Notes under the pieces: model-generated
Databases searched by the model: none
Told to the model about the DNA's origin: nothing
Seen by the model: only the letters and a program-made list of their open reading frames with translations
Assembly: GCA_964606695.1 (NCBI GenBank)
Contig: CAZSHG010000005.1
Coordinates: 62,001 to 126,000 of the forward strand
Reading direction: 5' to 3'
DNA length: 64,000 nucleotides
DNA from: CAZSHG01 sp964606695 [NCBI: uncultured bacterium]
GTDB taxonomy: Bacteria > UBP14 > UBA6098
Made by a program: the position numbers and the translations under genes
In this document: in pieces, positions 26,580 to 33,616 of the stretch
How positions within the stretch are numbered: the first letter of the stretch is position 1
Layout of the letters: every line of letters starts with the position of its first letter

Positions 26580-27638
26580 ATGAAGAAGGTTGGGATACTA
26601 ACGGGAGGAGGCGATTGCCCCGGCTTGAATGCCGTGATTCGAGGTATTGTCTATTCCGGAACACTCGAACATGATATGGAGATAATCGGATTGAGATATG
26701 GCTGGAAAGGGCTCCTTGATAAGGATACACAGCCGTTAGGTATCGAAGACGTCCGCGATGTGATGTCCGAAGGTGGGACAATTTTGCGGACAAGCCGGAC
26801 GAATCCCACAAGCGACGAGGCCGAAATGACACAGGCCGTCGCGAATTTCCACGACATCGGTCTGGATACGCTTATAGCAATTGGCGGCGAAGATACTCTC
26901 GGCGCCGGATACAAACTCTGGCGTTTCGACAATAGTTTCAAAATAGTTGGCGTCCCTAAAACTATCGACAACGACCTGTGGGGCACCGATGTTACATTCG
27001 GTTTCGATACGGCTATAAATATAGCAATGGAAGGCATCGACAGACTGCACACCACGGCAAAAAGCCATAATAGAGTCATGGTAATCGAGCTTATGGGACG
27101 CCACGCCGGTTGGATAGCTCTCGAAGCCGGATTGGCGGGAAGCGCCGATGTTATCCTGCTTCCTGAAGTGCCCTTCGACATCGAAGAGGATATATGTAAC
27201 CCTCTGCACAAACTAAAAGAAAAAGGCCGCGAATATGCTATCGTAATTGTCAGCGAGGGCGCGAAACTAAAAGTGGAACATGATGCCGACGGATCTCTAT
27301 TCCTGCAAGACGTCGATAGAGACGAATTCGGCCATGTTCGGCTCGGTGGCATCAGTAAGATCCTTTCCGATGAAATCGAAGAACGGGTCGATTGGGAAAG
27401 CCGGAACGTGGTTTTCGGACACCTTCAGCGCGGCGGACCGCCCTCGGCATTCGATAGGTTCCTATCGTTGAGGTATGGCGTTGCCGCGGCTGACGCCGTG
27501 GCCGAGGGATTATCGGGCGTGATGATCTCTCTGGAAGGCACCGAAGTCAAGCCCGTTAAAATGACCGATGAGATAAAGCAAATAAGGCGTGTCCCAGAGG
27601 ATTTAATCCGCTTTGCGAGGCTTTTCACAAGGAAGTAA
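26580..27638 (+). CDS. pfkA: 6-phosphofructokinase, residues of the PPi-dependent type
   Basis: A 352-residue PfkA-family enzyme making fructose 1,6-bisphosphate. It opens GILTGGGDCPGLNAVIRG. At the phosphoryl-donor site it reads GGEDT, where ATP enzymes have GGDGS, and VPKTIDND, where ATP enzymes have PGTIDND. The Asp at the E. coli Gly104 position and the Lys at the Gly124 position are the two hallmarks of pyrophosphate-dependent forms. The GGEDT form is known in actinobacterial PPi enzymes of group III. It leads an operon of lower glycolysis genes. PPi use is predicted, not shown. Confidence 0.92.
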   Translation: MKKVGILTGGGDCPGLNAVIRGIVYSGTLEHDMEIIGLRYGWKGLLDKDTQPLGIEDVRDVMSEGGTILRTSRTNPTSDEAEMTQAVANFHDIGLDTLIAIGGEDTLGAGYKLWRFDNSFKIVGVPKTIDNDLWGTDVTFGFDTAINIAMEGIDRLHTTAKSHNRVMVIELMGRHAGWIALEAGLAGSADVILLPEVPFDIEEDICNPLHKLKEKGREYAIVIVSEGAKLKVEHDADGSLFLQDVDRDEFGHVRLGGISKILSDEIEERVDWESRNVVFGHLQRGGPPSAFDRFLSLRYGVAAADAVAEGLSGVMISLEGTEVKPVKMTDEIKQIRRVPEDLIRFARLFTRK

Positions 27639-27642
27639 AAAT

Positions 27643-28347
27643 ATGAAAAAATACACTTTAACACCGTTAGTCATTCTCGCAATCCTGTTCATCTCGTGTT
27701 CGATGATACCGGACGATTATCATCCGCCTACATATAGGAAAATAGCGGTAATGGGCACATGGGTCGCTCCGATGGATTACGATATCAATTCCAGGGAAGA
27801 CCTCGAAGACGCGATTGCCGACGGTATTATCGGAGGTATCGCCGACGTGCTATCGGGCGATTATCCCGAATGGCGAACTACAAGCGAACTGGCAAGGATT
27901 TGCACAAGGTGCGGTTACGACGTCTATCTGGTCGCCCCGGACGATTACTTCGAGGAGAGAAAAGAGAACGTCGAAGTCGCCCACCAGAACAGATATGAAG
28001 GTTGGCTGGACGACGATTATCGCGATTATATACGCCAGATGAAGAGCCTTATATCGGAACCGATGGAACCGACGGCATATATACTCTGCAAACAAATCGA
28101 CACGGACGACGACGAGGAAGAGTTTACTTTAGAAATGAGGGAGTGGAACGGAGATCGAATAATCTTCAGCATGAGCTACGGTTATTTTACAAAGCATTAT
28201 GGCGAGTTCTTCTGCGGCGCGGATGTGGGAGAGGAAGTCCCTCCCGCCGAAACTGAACCGAAAATAATCGACGGTAAAGGAAAAAAAGGCGCACCCGACG
28301 ACGAGTCGAATCCAGATAATAATTCAAAGGGATCACGTATTCAATAA
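27643..28347 (+). CDS. Unrecognised lipoprotein inside the glycolytic operon
   Basis: A 234-residue lipoprotein: MKKYTLTPLVILAILFISC with the lipobox LFISC (Cys19). I chose the ATG at 27643, 4 bases after the phosphofructokinase stop and preceded by AAGGAAG; a longer frame starting inside the previous gene is unlikely. The mature protein has an alpha/beta-like N-terminal half (RKIAVMGTWVAP), a CTRC pair near residue 88, and an acidic, disordered C-terminus. It resembles no family I know. Its place between pfkA and gap is odd for an exported protein. Confidence 0.75.
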   Translation: MKKYTLTPLVILAILFISCSMIPDDYHPPTYRKIAVMGTWVAPMDYDINSREDLEDAIADGIIGGIADVLSGDYPEWRTTSELARICTRCGYDVYLVAPDDYFEERKENVEVAHQNRYEGWLDDDYRDYIRQMKSLISEPMEPTAYILCKQIDTDDDEEEFTLEMREWNGDRIIFSMSYGYFTKHYGEFFCGADVGEEVPPAETEPKIIDGKGKKGAPDDESNPDNNSKGSRIQ

Positions 28348-28387
28348 AACATTTTGTGTTATCGAAATATAAACAATGGAGGTTACA

Positions 28388-29383
28388 ATGAATTTAGCAA
28401 TCAACGGATTTGGGAGGATCGGAAGACAGGTATTCAGAATCGCCTGGGGTAATTCGGACATCGATATCGTTCACATAAACGATATAACCGATGCCGAAAC
28501 CCTCGCTCACCTTCTGAAATACGATAGCACCTTTGGTATCTGGAACCATGAAGTTAAGGGCGAAAACGGAGCAATCGTAGTCGATGGAAAAAGGATTTCG
28601 ATTTCATCGGAACGCGACCCGAAAAATCTGCCCTGGAAAAAAGAAAACGTCGATGTCGTTCTGGAATCGACGGGTGTCTTCCGTAAGAAAGAACAGGCGC
28701 AATGGCATATCGATGCCGGCGCTAAGAAAGTATTAGTCTCGGCACCGGGCAAAACCCCCCTGGACGGCGATTTCGTAGTCGGCGTTAACGAAAAGGATTA
28801 CGATAAAAACGTCCACAACATCATCTCGATCGGTAGTTGCACAACGAATTGCCTTGCCCCCGTCGTTAAGGTTATCAACGACAATTTCGGCATCGTCCGC
28901 GGTTTGATGACCACGATCCACGCCTATACCAATGACCAGAAAATACTCGATCTTCCGCATAAGGATTTGCGGAGAGCTAGAACGGCGGCGCAGAATATCA
29001 TCCCGACTACTACCGGCGCGGCCAAAGCTATAGGAATCGTGATACCGGAACTCAAGGGCAAACTGGACGGCATGGCGATTCGAGTCCCGGTCGCGGATGG
29101 TTCGATAGTCGATCTGACATGCGAACTCGAAAAGGAAACCACTATCGAGGATATCAACGAGAAAATGCGCACAGCGGCAAAAGGCGAAATGGAAAGCATC
29201 CTCGGTATCGCGGAAGACCCCGTCGTTTCAAGCGATATCGTAGGAGATAGCCGTAGCAGTATTTTCTCGCCGCGCGACACCCGAGTCATGAACGGTAATT
29301 TCGTTAAAGTGCTTTCATGGTATGATAATGAATGGGGCTTTTCCAGCCGCGTTGTAGATATGTTGTTGTTAATGTTTAAATAG
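28388..29383 (+). CDS. gap: Glyceraldehyde-3-phosphate dehydrogenase, type I
   Basis: A 331-residue NAD-dependent GAPDH. The N-terminal dinucleotide fold is INGFGRIGRQVFRIA. The catalytic SCTTNCLAPV has the active Cys near residue 151, with a His in LMTTIHAYTNDQ and the C-terminal SWYDNEWGFSSRVVD. The frame can be extended to 28376, but GGAGG at 28378-28382 lies 5 bases before ATG 28388, and this start gives the normal MNLAINGFGRIGR beginning. It converts glyceraldehyde-3-P to 1,3-bisphosphoglycerate, the substrate of pgk 11 bases downstream. Confidence 0.97.
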   Translation: MNLAINGFGRIGRQVFRIAWGNSDIDIVHINDITDAETLAHLLKYDSTFGIWNHEVKGENGAIVVDGKRISISSERDPKNLPWKKENVDVVLESTGVFRKKEQAQWHIDAGAKKVLVSAPGKTPLDGDFVVGVNEKDYDKNVHNIISIGSCTTNCLAPVVKVINDNFGIVRGLMTTIHAYTNDQKILDLPHKDLRRARTAAQNIIPTTTGAAKAIGIVIPELKGKLDGMAIRVPVADGSIVDLTCELEKETTIEDINEKMRTAAKGEMESILGIAEDPVVSSDIVGDSRSSIFSPRDTRVMNGNFVKVLSWYDNEWGFSSRVVDMLLLMFK

Positions 29384-29394
29384 CGAGGTAAACG

Positions 29395-30606
29395 ATGTCT
29401 CATCTAAGGAAAAAAACCATCGATGATATCGACTTCGGCGGACACAAAGTGATGGTTCGCGTCGATTTCAACGTTCCGCTTGAAAACGGGATAATCGCCG
29501 ACGACCGTCGTATAAGGGCGACCTTGCCGACAATCAGGAAGATCGTATCCGGCGGTGGAATACCGATTATTATGTCCCACCTGGACAGACCGGGAGGCAA
29601 ATACGTCCCGGAATTGTCCCTAAGGCCTATAGCTAAAAGGCTCGAAGAACTCCTGGGAAGACCCGTTACCTTTATACCAGACGATTTAAGTGAAGCGGCT
29701 ATAAACGTCCGCGACCACGGAATGCAGGGGGACGTGTTCCTTCTGGAAAATACCCGATTCTATTCCGGCGAAGAGAAGAACGATCCAGAATTCGCGAAAA
29801 CCCTCGCGGGGCACGCCGATATATTCATAAACGACGCCTTCGGAACTGCCCATCGAGCACATGCGAGCACGGTGGGCATCACGAAATATATGGGAGTGTC
29901 CGCGATGGGGTATCTCGTCAAAAAAGAACTCGACGTCCTCATAGGGTTACTCGAAAAACCCAAACGTCCATATATAGCGATAATCGGCGGGGCCAAAGTC
30001 TCCTCGAAAATATCCCTCCTCAATACTCTAATGGAAAAATGCGACAAAATCATGGTCGGCGGCGCAATGGCTTCGACTTTCTTCGGTAGCCTGGGGATTT
30101 CTCAGGGCAACGGCCCAATCGAGACGGATAAATTCGAAATCGCACGTGAGATCCTGGAAAAAACGGAAAGCGTCGAACCTTATAAAGGACATCTGCTTCT
30201 CCCCATCGACCAGGTAGTAACCAACGAACTATCTAAAAAAGGCACCCGCGATGTCTATCCCTACGATCAGGTCCCGGAAGACGTTATGGTTGTGGATATC
30301 GGCCCCGATTCGGTAGCACGATTCAAAAAGGAACTGAATTCGGCGCAGACAATTATGATGAACGGCCCGGTGGGAGTTTTCGAGATTGATAAATTCGCGG
30401 TCGGAACACGTGAACTGCTGAAGAAAATCGCGGAACGTGTTAGCGAGGGCGTTACCGGAGTAATAGGCGGCGGAGACAGCGCCGCCGCCACGGCAAGATT
30501 CGGGCTTTCGGAGCAGATGACTCATATATCCACGGGCGGAGGCGCGTCATTAAAACTGTTAGAAGGATCCTCGCTTCCGGCCGTAGAAGCGTTGTCGGAT
30601 AGGTAG
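29395..30606 (+). CDS. pgk: Phosphoglycerate kinase
   Basis: A 403-residue PGK transferring phosphate from 1,3-bisphosphoglycerate to ADP. Seen: the N-terminal signature KVMVRVDFNVPLENG, the IIMSHLDRPGGK substrate loop, the FINDAFGTAHRAHAST segment, the nucleotide-site GGAKVSSKI and the C-terminal VIGGGDSAAATARFG and HISTGGGASLKLLEG. Length is standard. It sits directly between gap and tpiA, with 11 and 8 base gaps, so the three enzymes are made from one transcript. Confidence 0.98.
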   Translation: MSHLRKKTIDDIDFGGHKVMVRVDFNVPLENGIIADDRRIRATLPTIRKIVSGGGIPIIMSHLDRPGGKYVPELSLRPIAKRLEELLGRPVTFIPDDLSEAAINVRDHGMQGDVFLLENTRFYSGEEKNDPEFAKTLAGHADIFINDAFGTAHRAHASTVGITKYMGVSAMGYLVKKELDVLIGLLEKPKRPYIAIIGGAKVSSKISLLNTLMEKCDKIMVGGAMASTFFGSLGISQGNGPIETDKFEIAREILEKTESVEPYKGHLLLPIDQVVTNELSKKGTRDVYPYDQVPEDVMVVDIGPDSVARFKKELNSAQTIMMNGPVGVFEIDKFAVGTRELLKKIAERVSEGVTGVIGGGDSAAATARFGLSEQMTHISTGGGASLKLLEGSSLPAVEALSDR

Positions 30607-30614
30607 GATAACAA

Positions 30615-31382
30615 ATGCGAAGGTTAATGATTGCGGGCAATTGGAAGATGAACAAGGACTATTCCGGGGCGATGGATCTCGCACGAGGGATTATCGAACG
30701 CGTCGAAAAGGAAAAGGACGTCGATGTCGCGATATTCCCACCGTCCGTATATCTGGAAACAATATCGAAACTCGCGAACGGTTCCGTTATAGCCGTCGGC
30801 GCACAGAATATACATACCGAGGTCGAGGGCGCTTTTACCGGCGAAATTTCGTCGAAAATGGTCTTGACAACCGGCGGGAGCATGGTTATTATTGGTCATT
30901 CTGAGCGGAGGCACATCTTCGGCGAGACGAACGATTTTATCCGCTCTAAAGTGAAACGAGCTATCGACGACGGTCTCGTTCCAGTTCTTTGTATCGGTGA
31001 GAAACTCGAACAACGGGAAGCCGGCCAGACTGAATCCACGCTGGTCGAACAGTTGTCCGGTTCGTTGGAGGATATCGAAATCCGATCGGCGGACAAACTG
31101 ATACTCGCCTATGAACCCGTTTGGGCGATAGGCACCGGAGTCGTTGCGACCCCGAAACAAGCTCAGGAGGCGCACGCCTTCGTTCGTGGATGGATACGGA
31201 TCAAATATGGCGATGTCGCCGATGAAATCCGAATCCTCTACGGCGGGAGCGTGAAACCGGACAACGCACAATCGCTTCTCCAACTCGAGGACGTTGACGG
31301 CGCGCTCATTGGCGGCGCCAGTCTTAAAACCGACAGTTTCTGCGAGATAATCGAAATAGCTAAAAAGTTAAAAAAGAGGTAA
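30615..31382 (+). CDS. tpiA: Triosephosphate isomerase
   Basis: A 255-residue TIM-barrel enzyme that interconverts dihydroxyacetone phosphate and glyceraldehyde-3-phosphate. Catalytic groups are visible: Lys in MIAGNWKMNK, His in VIIGHSERRHIFGE, and Glu in ILAYEPVWAIGTG. The phosphate loop RILYGGSVKPDNA and C-terminal DGALIGGASLK are also seen. The stop codon ends one base before the secG start codon. This completes the gap-pgk-tpiA-secG block, an order common in many bacteria. Confidence 0.98.
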   Translation: MRRLMIAGNWKMNKDYSGAMDLARGIIERVEKEKDVDVAIFPPSVYLETISKLANGSVIAVGAQNIHTEVEGAFTGEISSKMVLTTGGSMVIIGHSERRHIFGETNDFIRSKVKRAIDDGLVPVLCIGEKLEQREAGQTESTLVEQLSGSLEDIEIRSADKLILAYEPVWAIGTGVVATPKQAQEAHAFVRGWIRIKYGDVADEIRILYGGSVKPDNAQSLLQLEDVDGALIGGASLKTDSFCEIIEIAKKLKKR

Positions 31383-31383
31383 G

Positions 31384-31761
31384 ATGGTTATTGCACTTTC
31401 TATATTAGTTGCTCTCATCGCGATTGCTCTGGTAATCACGATATTGCTTCAATCCGGTCGTGGCGGCGGACTTGCCGGTGCGTTCGGTGGTTCCTTCGGA
31501 GCCAGCTCGGTTTTCGGTGGACATCAGGCCGCCGATTTCCTGACTAAATTAACAGCCGGACTGGCTATAGCTTTCGTGGTGGTTGTCCTGTTGATTAACG
31601 TTATTTCCACAAGGACGACCAGCCAACGCCCATCAAGCGTTATCCCTCAGGAGGCAACCAAAACTTCTCCACTGGGTGGTAGCGGCGGCATGCCCTCGAC
31701 TCCCCCTCCAGGAGGAGAATTGCCCGGCTCGGAGGAAGCACCGGTTGGTGGAGGCCAATAG
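31384..31761 (+). CDS. secG: Preprotein translocase subunit SecG
   Basis: A 125-residue SecG of the SecYEG inner-membrane channel. The first helix is IALSILVALIAIALVITILLQ. The conserved loop GRGGGLAGAFGGSFGASSVFGG is next, followed by a second helix (TKLTAGLAIAFVVVVLLINV). The C-terminal 50 residues are Gly/Pro/Ser-rich and longer than usual (STPPPGGELPGSEE). The start ATG lies one base after the tpiA stop, consistent with translational coupling. A tRNA-Leu gene follows 15 bases after its stop codon. Confidence 0.95.
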   Translation: MVIALSILVALIAIALVITILLQSGRGGGLAGAFGGSFGASSVFGGHQAADFLTKLTAGLAIAFVVVVLLINVISTRTTSQRPSSVIPQEATKTSPLGGSGGMPSTPPPGGELPGSEEAPVGGGQ

Positions 31762-31776
31762 TTTTTTACAATATTT

Positions 31777-31864
31777 GCCGAGGTGGTGGAATTGGCAGAC
31801 ACGCATGGTTGAGGGCCATGTGAGCAATTAGCTCATGCGGGTTCAAGTCCCGCCCTCGGCACCA
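31777..31864 (+). tRNA. tRNA-Leu (anticodon GAG)
   Basis: An 88-base class II tRNA. The acceptor stem GCCGAGG pairs with CCTCGGC. The anticodon stem CATGG/CCATG encloses loop TTGAGGG with anticodon GAG (CUC/CUU codons). There is a long variable arm TGAGC/GCTCA, and the T arm GCGGG-TTCAAGT-CCCGC. The 3' CCA is encoded (31862-31864). It is the last gene of the glycolytic transcript and is a classic target for integrative elements; two recombinase remnants lie just downstream. Confidence 0.95.
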
Positions 31865-31872
31865 TACAAAAA

Positions 31873-31898
31873 AACAGTGGCGTCCGTCGCTGTTTTTC
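31873..31898 (+). terminator. Terminator after tRNA-Leu
   Basis: Stem AACAGTGGC / GTCGCTGTT (9 pairs including two G-T) with loop GTCC, followed by TTTCTATTTT. It ends the pfkA-tRNA-Leu transcript 9 bases after the CCA. Confidence 0.8.
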
Positions 31899-31952
31899 TA
31901 TTTTAGAAATGTGAGCTAAATGAACTGTCACCAATTTGCAACGGAGGTAGAG

Positions 31953-32684
31953 GTGGTCACGCTTTATAAAAGAGGAAAATATTGGTATCTTGATTGGTAT
32001 CAGAACGGGAAAAGGAATCAGCAATCAACCCGAACAACACAAAAGGATACTGCCGAAAAACTTCGCCAAAAGAAAGAAAAAGAGCTTCTATTAGGCAAAA
32101 TCATATCCAAAGAGCTATCCATTGAAGAACTTCTCTCAAGATACGAAAAATCAGTGGAAGCCAAATATAACCCGAGAACAGCCCCTCACTTGGCCTTGAT
32201 TGCCATCTTCATACTTTATAAGGGGTTAAGGAGGAACGAAGTTTTTCAGCTAACTTGGTGTAACATCAATCTCAAACTGAGAAAACTCCGTGTTCAAGAG
32301 GGCAAGGGCGGTAAGCCACGCGATATCCCGCTACATCCAAAGGCTCTTGAAGCAATAGAGGAGTTTCACAGGAGATTTTCGAAAGGTTCTTCCAAAACCG
32401 GAGTAGTGTTTCACGCCCTTAAGGGCACTCCCTTGACTCGTGGGAAGCTATACGAATCTTTCAGAAGAGCTGGAGAAAGAGCCGGGTTAGATGGGATAAT
32501 TGGTGTCCACACTCTCCGCCATACTTTTGCAACTCATTTGGCGATGAAAAATGTTCCCGTTAGGACTCTTCAGGAATATATGGGGCATTCAGACATTCAA
32601 ACGACAATGATCTATCTTCATCTCGCTGAATCACATTGGGAATCGGAAATCCTAAAGTTAGACTATAATTTTAAATTACATTAG
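31953..32684 (+). CDS. Tyrosine recombinase with its core-binding domain deleted
   Basis: I start at GTG 31953, preceded by GGAGG, giving 243 residues; an ATG 33 bases earlier is possible. Residues 1-60 are the arm-binding domain (LYKRGKYWYLDWYQNGKR). The C-terminal catalytic domain has all active residues: Arg in YKGLRRNE, Lys in GKGGKPRDIPL, HTLRHTFATH, GHSDIQTT and the Tyr in MIYLHL. About 90-110 residues of the SAM-like core-binding domain that normally lie between YEKSVEAKYNPRTA and PHLALIAIFILY are missing, in frame. It probably cannot recombine alone. It sits beside tRNA-Leu and is richer in A+T than its neighbours. Confidence 0.8.
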   Translation: MVTLYKRGKYWYLDWYQNGKRNQQSTRTTQKDTAEKLRQKKEKELLLGKIISKELSIEELLSRYEKSVEAKYNPRTAPHLALIAIFILYKGLRRNEVFQLTWCNINLKLRKLRVQEGKGGKPRDIPLHPKALEAIEEFHRRFSKGSSKTGVVFHALKGTPLTRGKLYESFRRAGERAGLDGIIGVHTLRHTFATHLAMKNVPVRTLQEYMGHSDIQTTMIYLHLAESHWESEILKLDYNFKLH

Positions 32685-32800
32685 CAATATAGTGCTGATA
32701 TAAATTGCGTTTGTGTCATCCTTTTTTCAGTTGATTAGCTTTGATAGAACCGAATGGTATTGAAAAGTCTATCCCCTCCCCTCAATGATTACCAATCAAT

Positions 32801-33184
32801 TCACTCTATCGCCTTCAGGTTAATCTCCTCGACCTCTTCCCGTTCGATGCCGATGTAGAGCCGCGTTATCGATGGCGAACTGTGTTTGTAACGCTCTTGA
32901 ATTAACTCAATTGGAGTTCCGAACTCCTTCCGCTGAATGTAGCCCCAGGTCTTGCGAAGGCTATGACTCCCGTAATGGCCTTTGAGGTTGATGCTGTCTG
33001 CCAATTGCTGGACAAGGCGGTTCAGGCTTCTAACTCCCAATGAATCGCCTTTTTGGGACAAGACTAACGACGCCCTATAATCCGGCTTGCCGACCTCGTC
33101 CGCGAGCCAGAGCAAAAAATCCTTCATGAACGTCAGAAAATCGTTGAGTCCGAGATTAACGGGATAGCGGCATTTCGGTGCCAT
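32801..33184 (-). CDS. Truncated tyrosine recombinase, C-terminal part only
   Basis: A 127-residue protein starting MAPKCRYPVN, with GAGGAGG 6 bases before the ATG at 33184. Only the end of the catalytic domain is present: SHSLRKTWGYIQRK (H-x-x-R), then ERYKHSSPSITRLYIGI with the second His and the nucleophile Tyr. The first catalytic Arg and the Lys strand are absent, so it is inactive or a partial gene. It differs in family from the recombinase at 31953 and points towards it. Confidence 0.7.
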   Translation of the reverse strand: MAPKCRYPVNLGLNDFLTFMKDFLLWLADEVGKPDYRASLVLSQKGDSLGVRSLNRLVQQLADSINLKGHYGSHSLRKTWGYIQRKEFGTPIELIQERYKHSSPSITRLYIGIEREEVEEINLKAIE

Positions 33185-33215
33185 TTCGTCCTCCTCTTTC
33201 AAATGTTTTGAATAG

Positions 33216-33406
33216 AACAAAAAAAACTTCGCGTTGAACAAAAAGAAATTCGGGTCGTTCGCAAAAGACTTTTCTTGAAATGCAAAAAAGTCCGCGTCAA
33301 CTGCAAAAGACTTTTTCTGAAATGCAAAAAAGTCTGTGTCAACTGCAAAAGACTCCGCGACGACGGCAAAAGGATTATTTTCGCTTCAAAACCGCCCTCG
33401 CAACAG
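33216..33406. repeat. Second 21-bp tandem repeat array
   Basis: Nine units of 21 bp (with a two-base insertion at 33258-33259) start at 33216, 33237, 33260, 33281, 33302, 33323, 33344, 33365 and 33386. Two forms alternate: TGCAAAAAAGTCNGNGTCAAC and TGCAAAAGACTTTTTCTGAAA. On the plus strand it reads as a 7-residue pattern (MQKSPRQ, LQKTFSE, MQKSLCQ, LQKTPRR), like the array at 9842. The gap 33185-33503 contains this array and nothing else I can identify; 33407-33503 is blank. Confidence 0.85.
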
Positions 33407-33503
33407 TTAATCAACCCGCACTCACCTATAATTTATCAAAGAACAACAACTTAACAGATAAACCCTCGTTTTCATCATTCCCGTGCACTTTCACCCAAAC
33501 CTA

Positions 33504-33605
33504 TTAATTTTCTTTTCGTTTTAGCTCGTCTATTTTTACCCAGTAATTTGAAGCAAATAATGGTAAACTCAATGTGATTAGAATTATTAAAGCTGTTTTC
33601 TTCAT
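33504..33605 (-). CDS. Possible 33-residue exported peptide or truncated gene start
   Basis: MKKTALIILITLSLPLFAS is a good signal peptide, but the frame stops after a further 14 residues (NYWVKIDELKRKEN). A GGGGAG lies 8 bases before the ATG, so translation is plausible. It is 11 bases downstream of the secreted protein gene at 33617. It may be the remaining 5' end of a lost secreted-protein gene at the edge of the degraded element, or a genuine small peptide. Confidence 0.35.
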   Translation of the reverse strand: MKKTALIILITLSLPLFASNYWVKIDELKRKEN

Positions 33606-33616
33606 TAGATACTCCC

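Noticed and set aside
28376-28387. Four extra residues at the gap start
   Set aside because: The ribosome binding site GGAGG lies within these bases, so the true start is 28388.
33216-33406. CRISPR array
   Set aside because: Units are directly adjacent with no unique spacers, 21 bp long, and no cas gene is present.
33199-33414. 71-residue frame (minus) and 75-residue frame (plus) across the second 21-bp array
   Set aside because: Same reasoning as for the first array; neither frame has a supported start.
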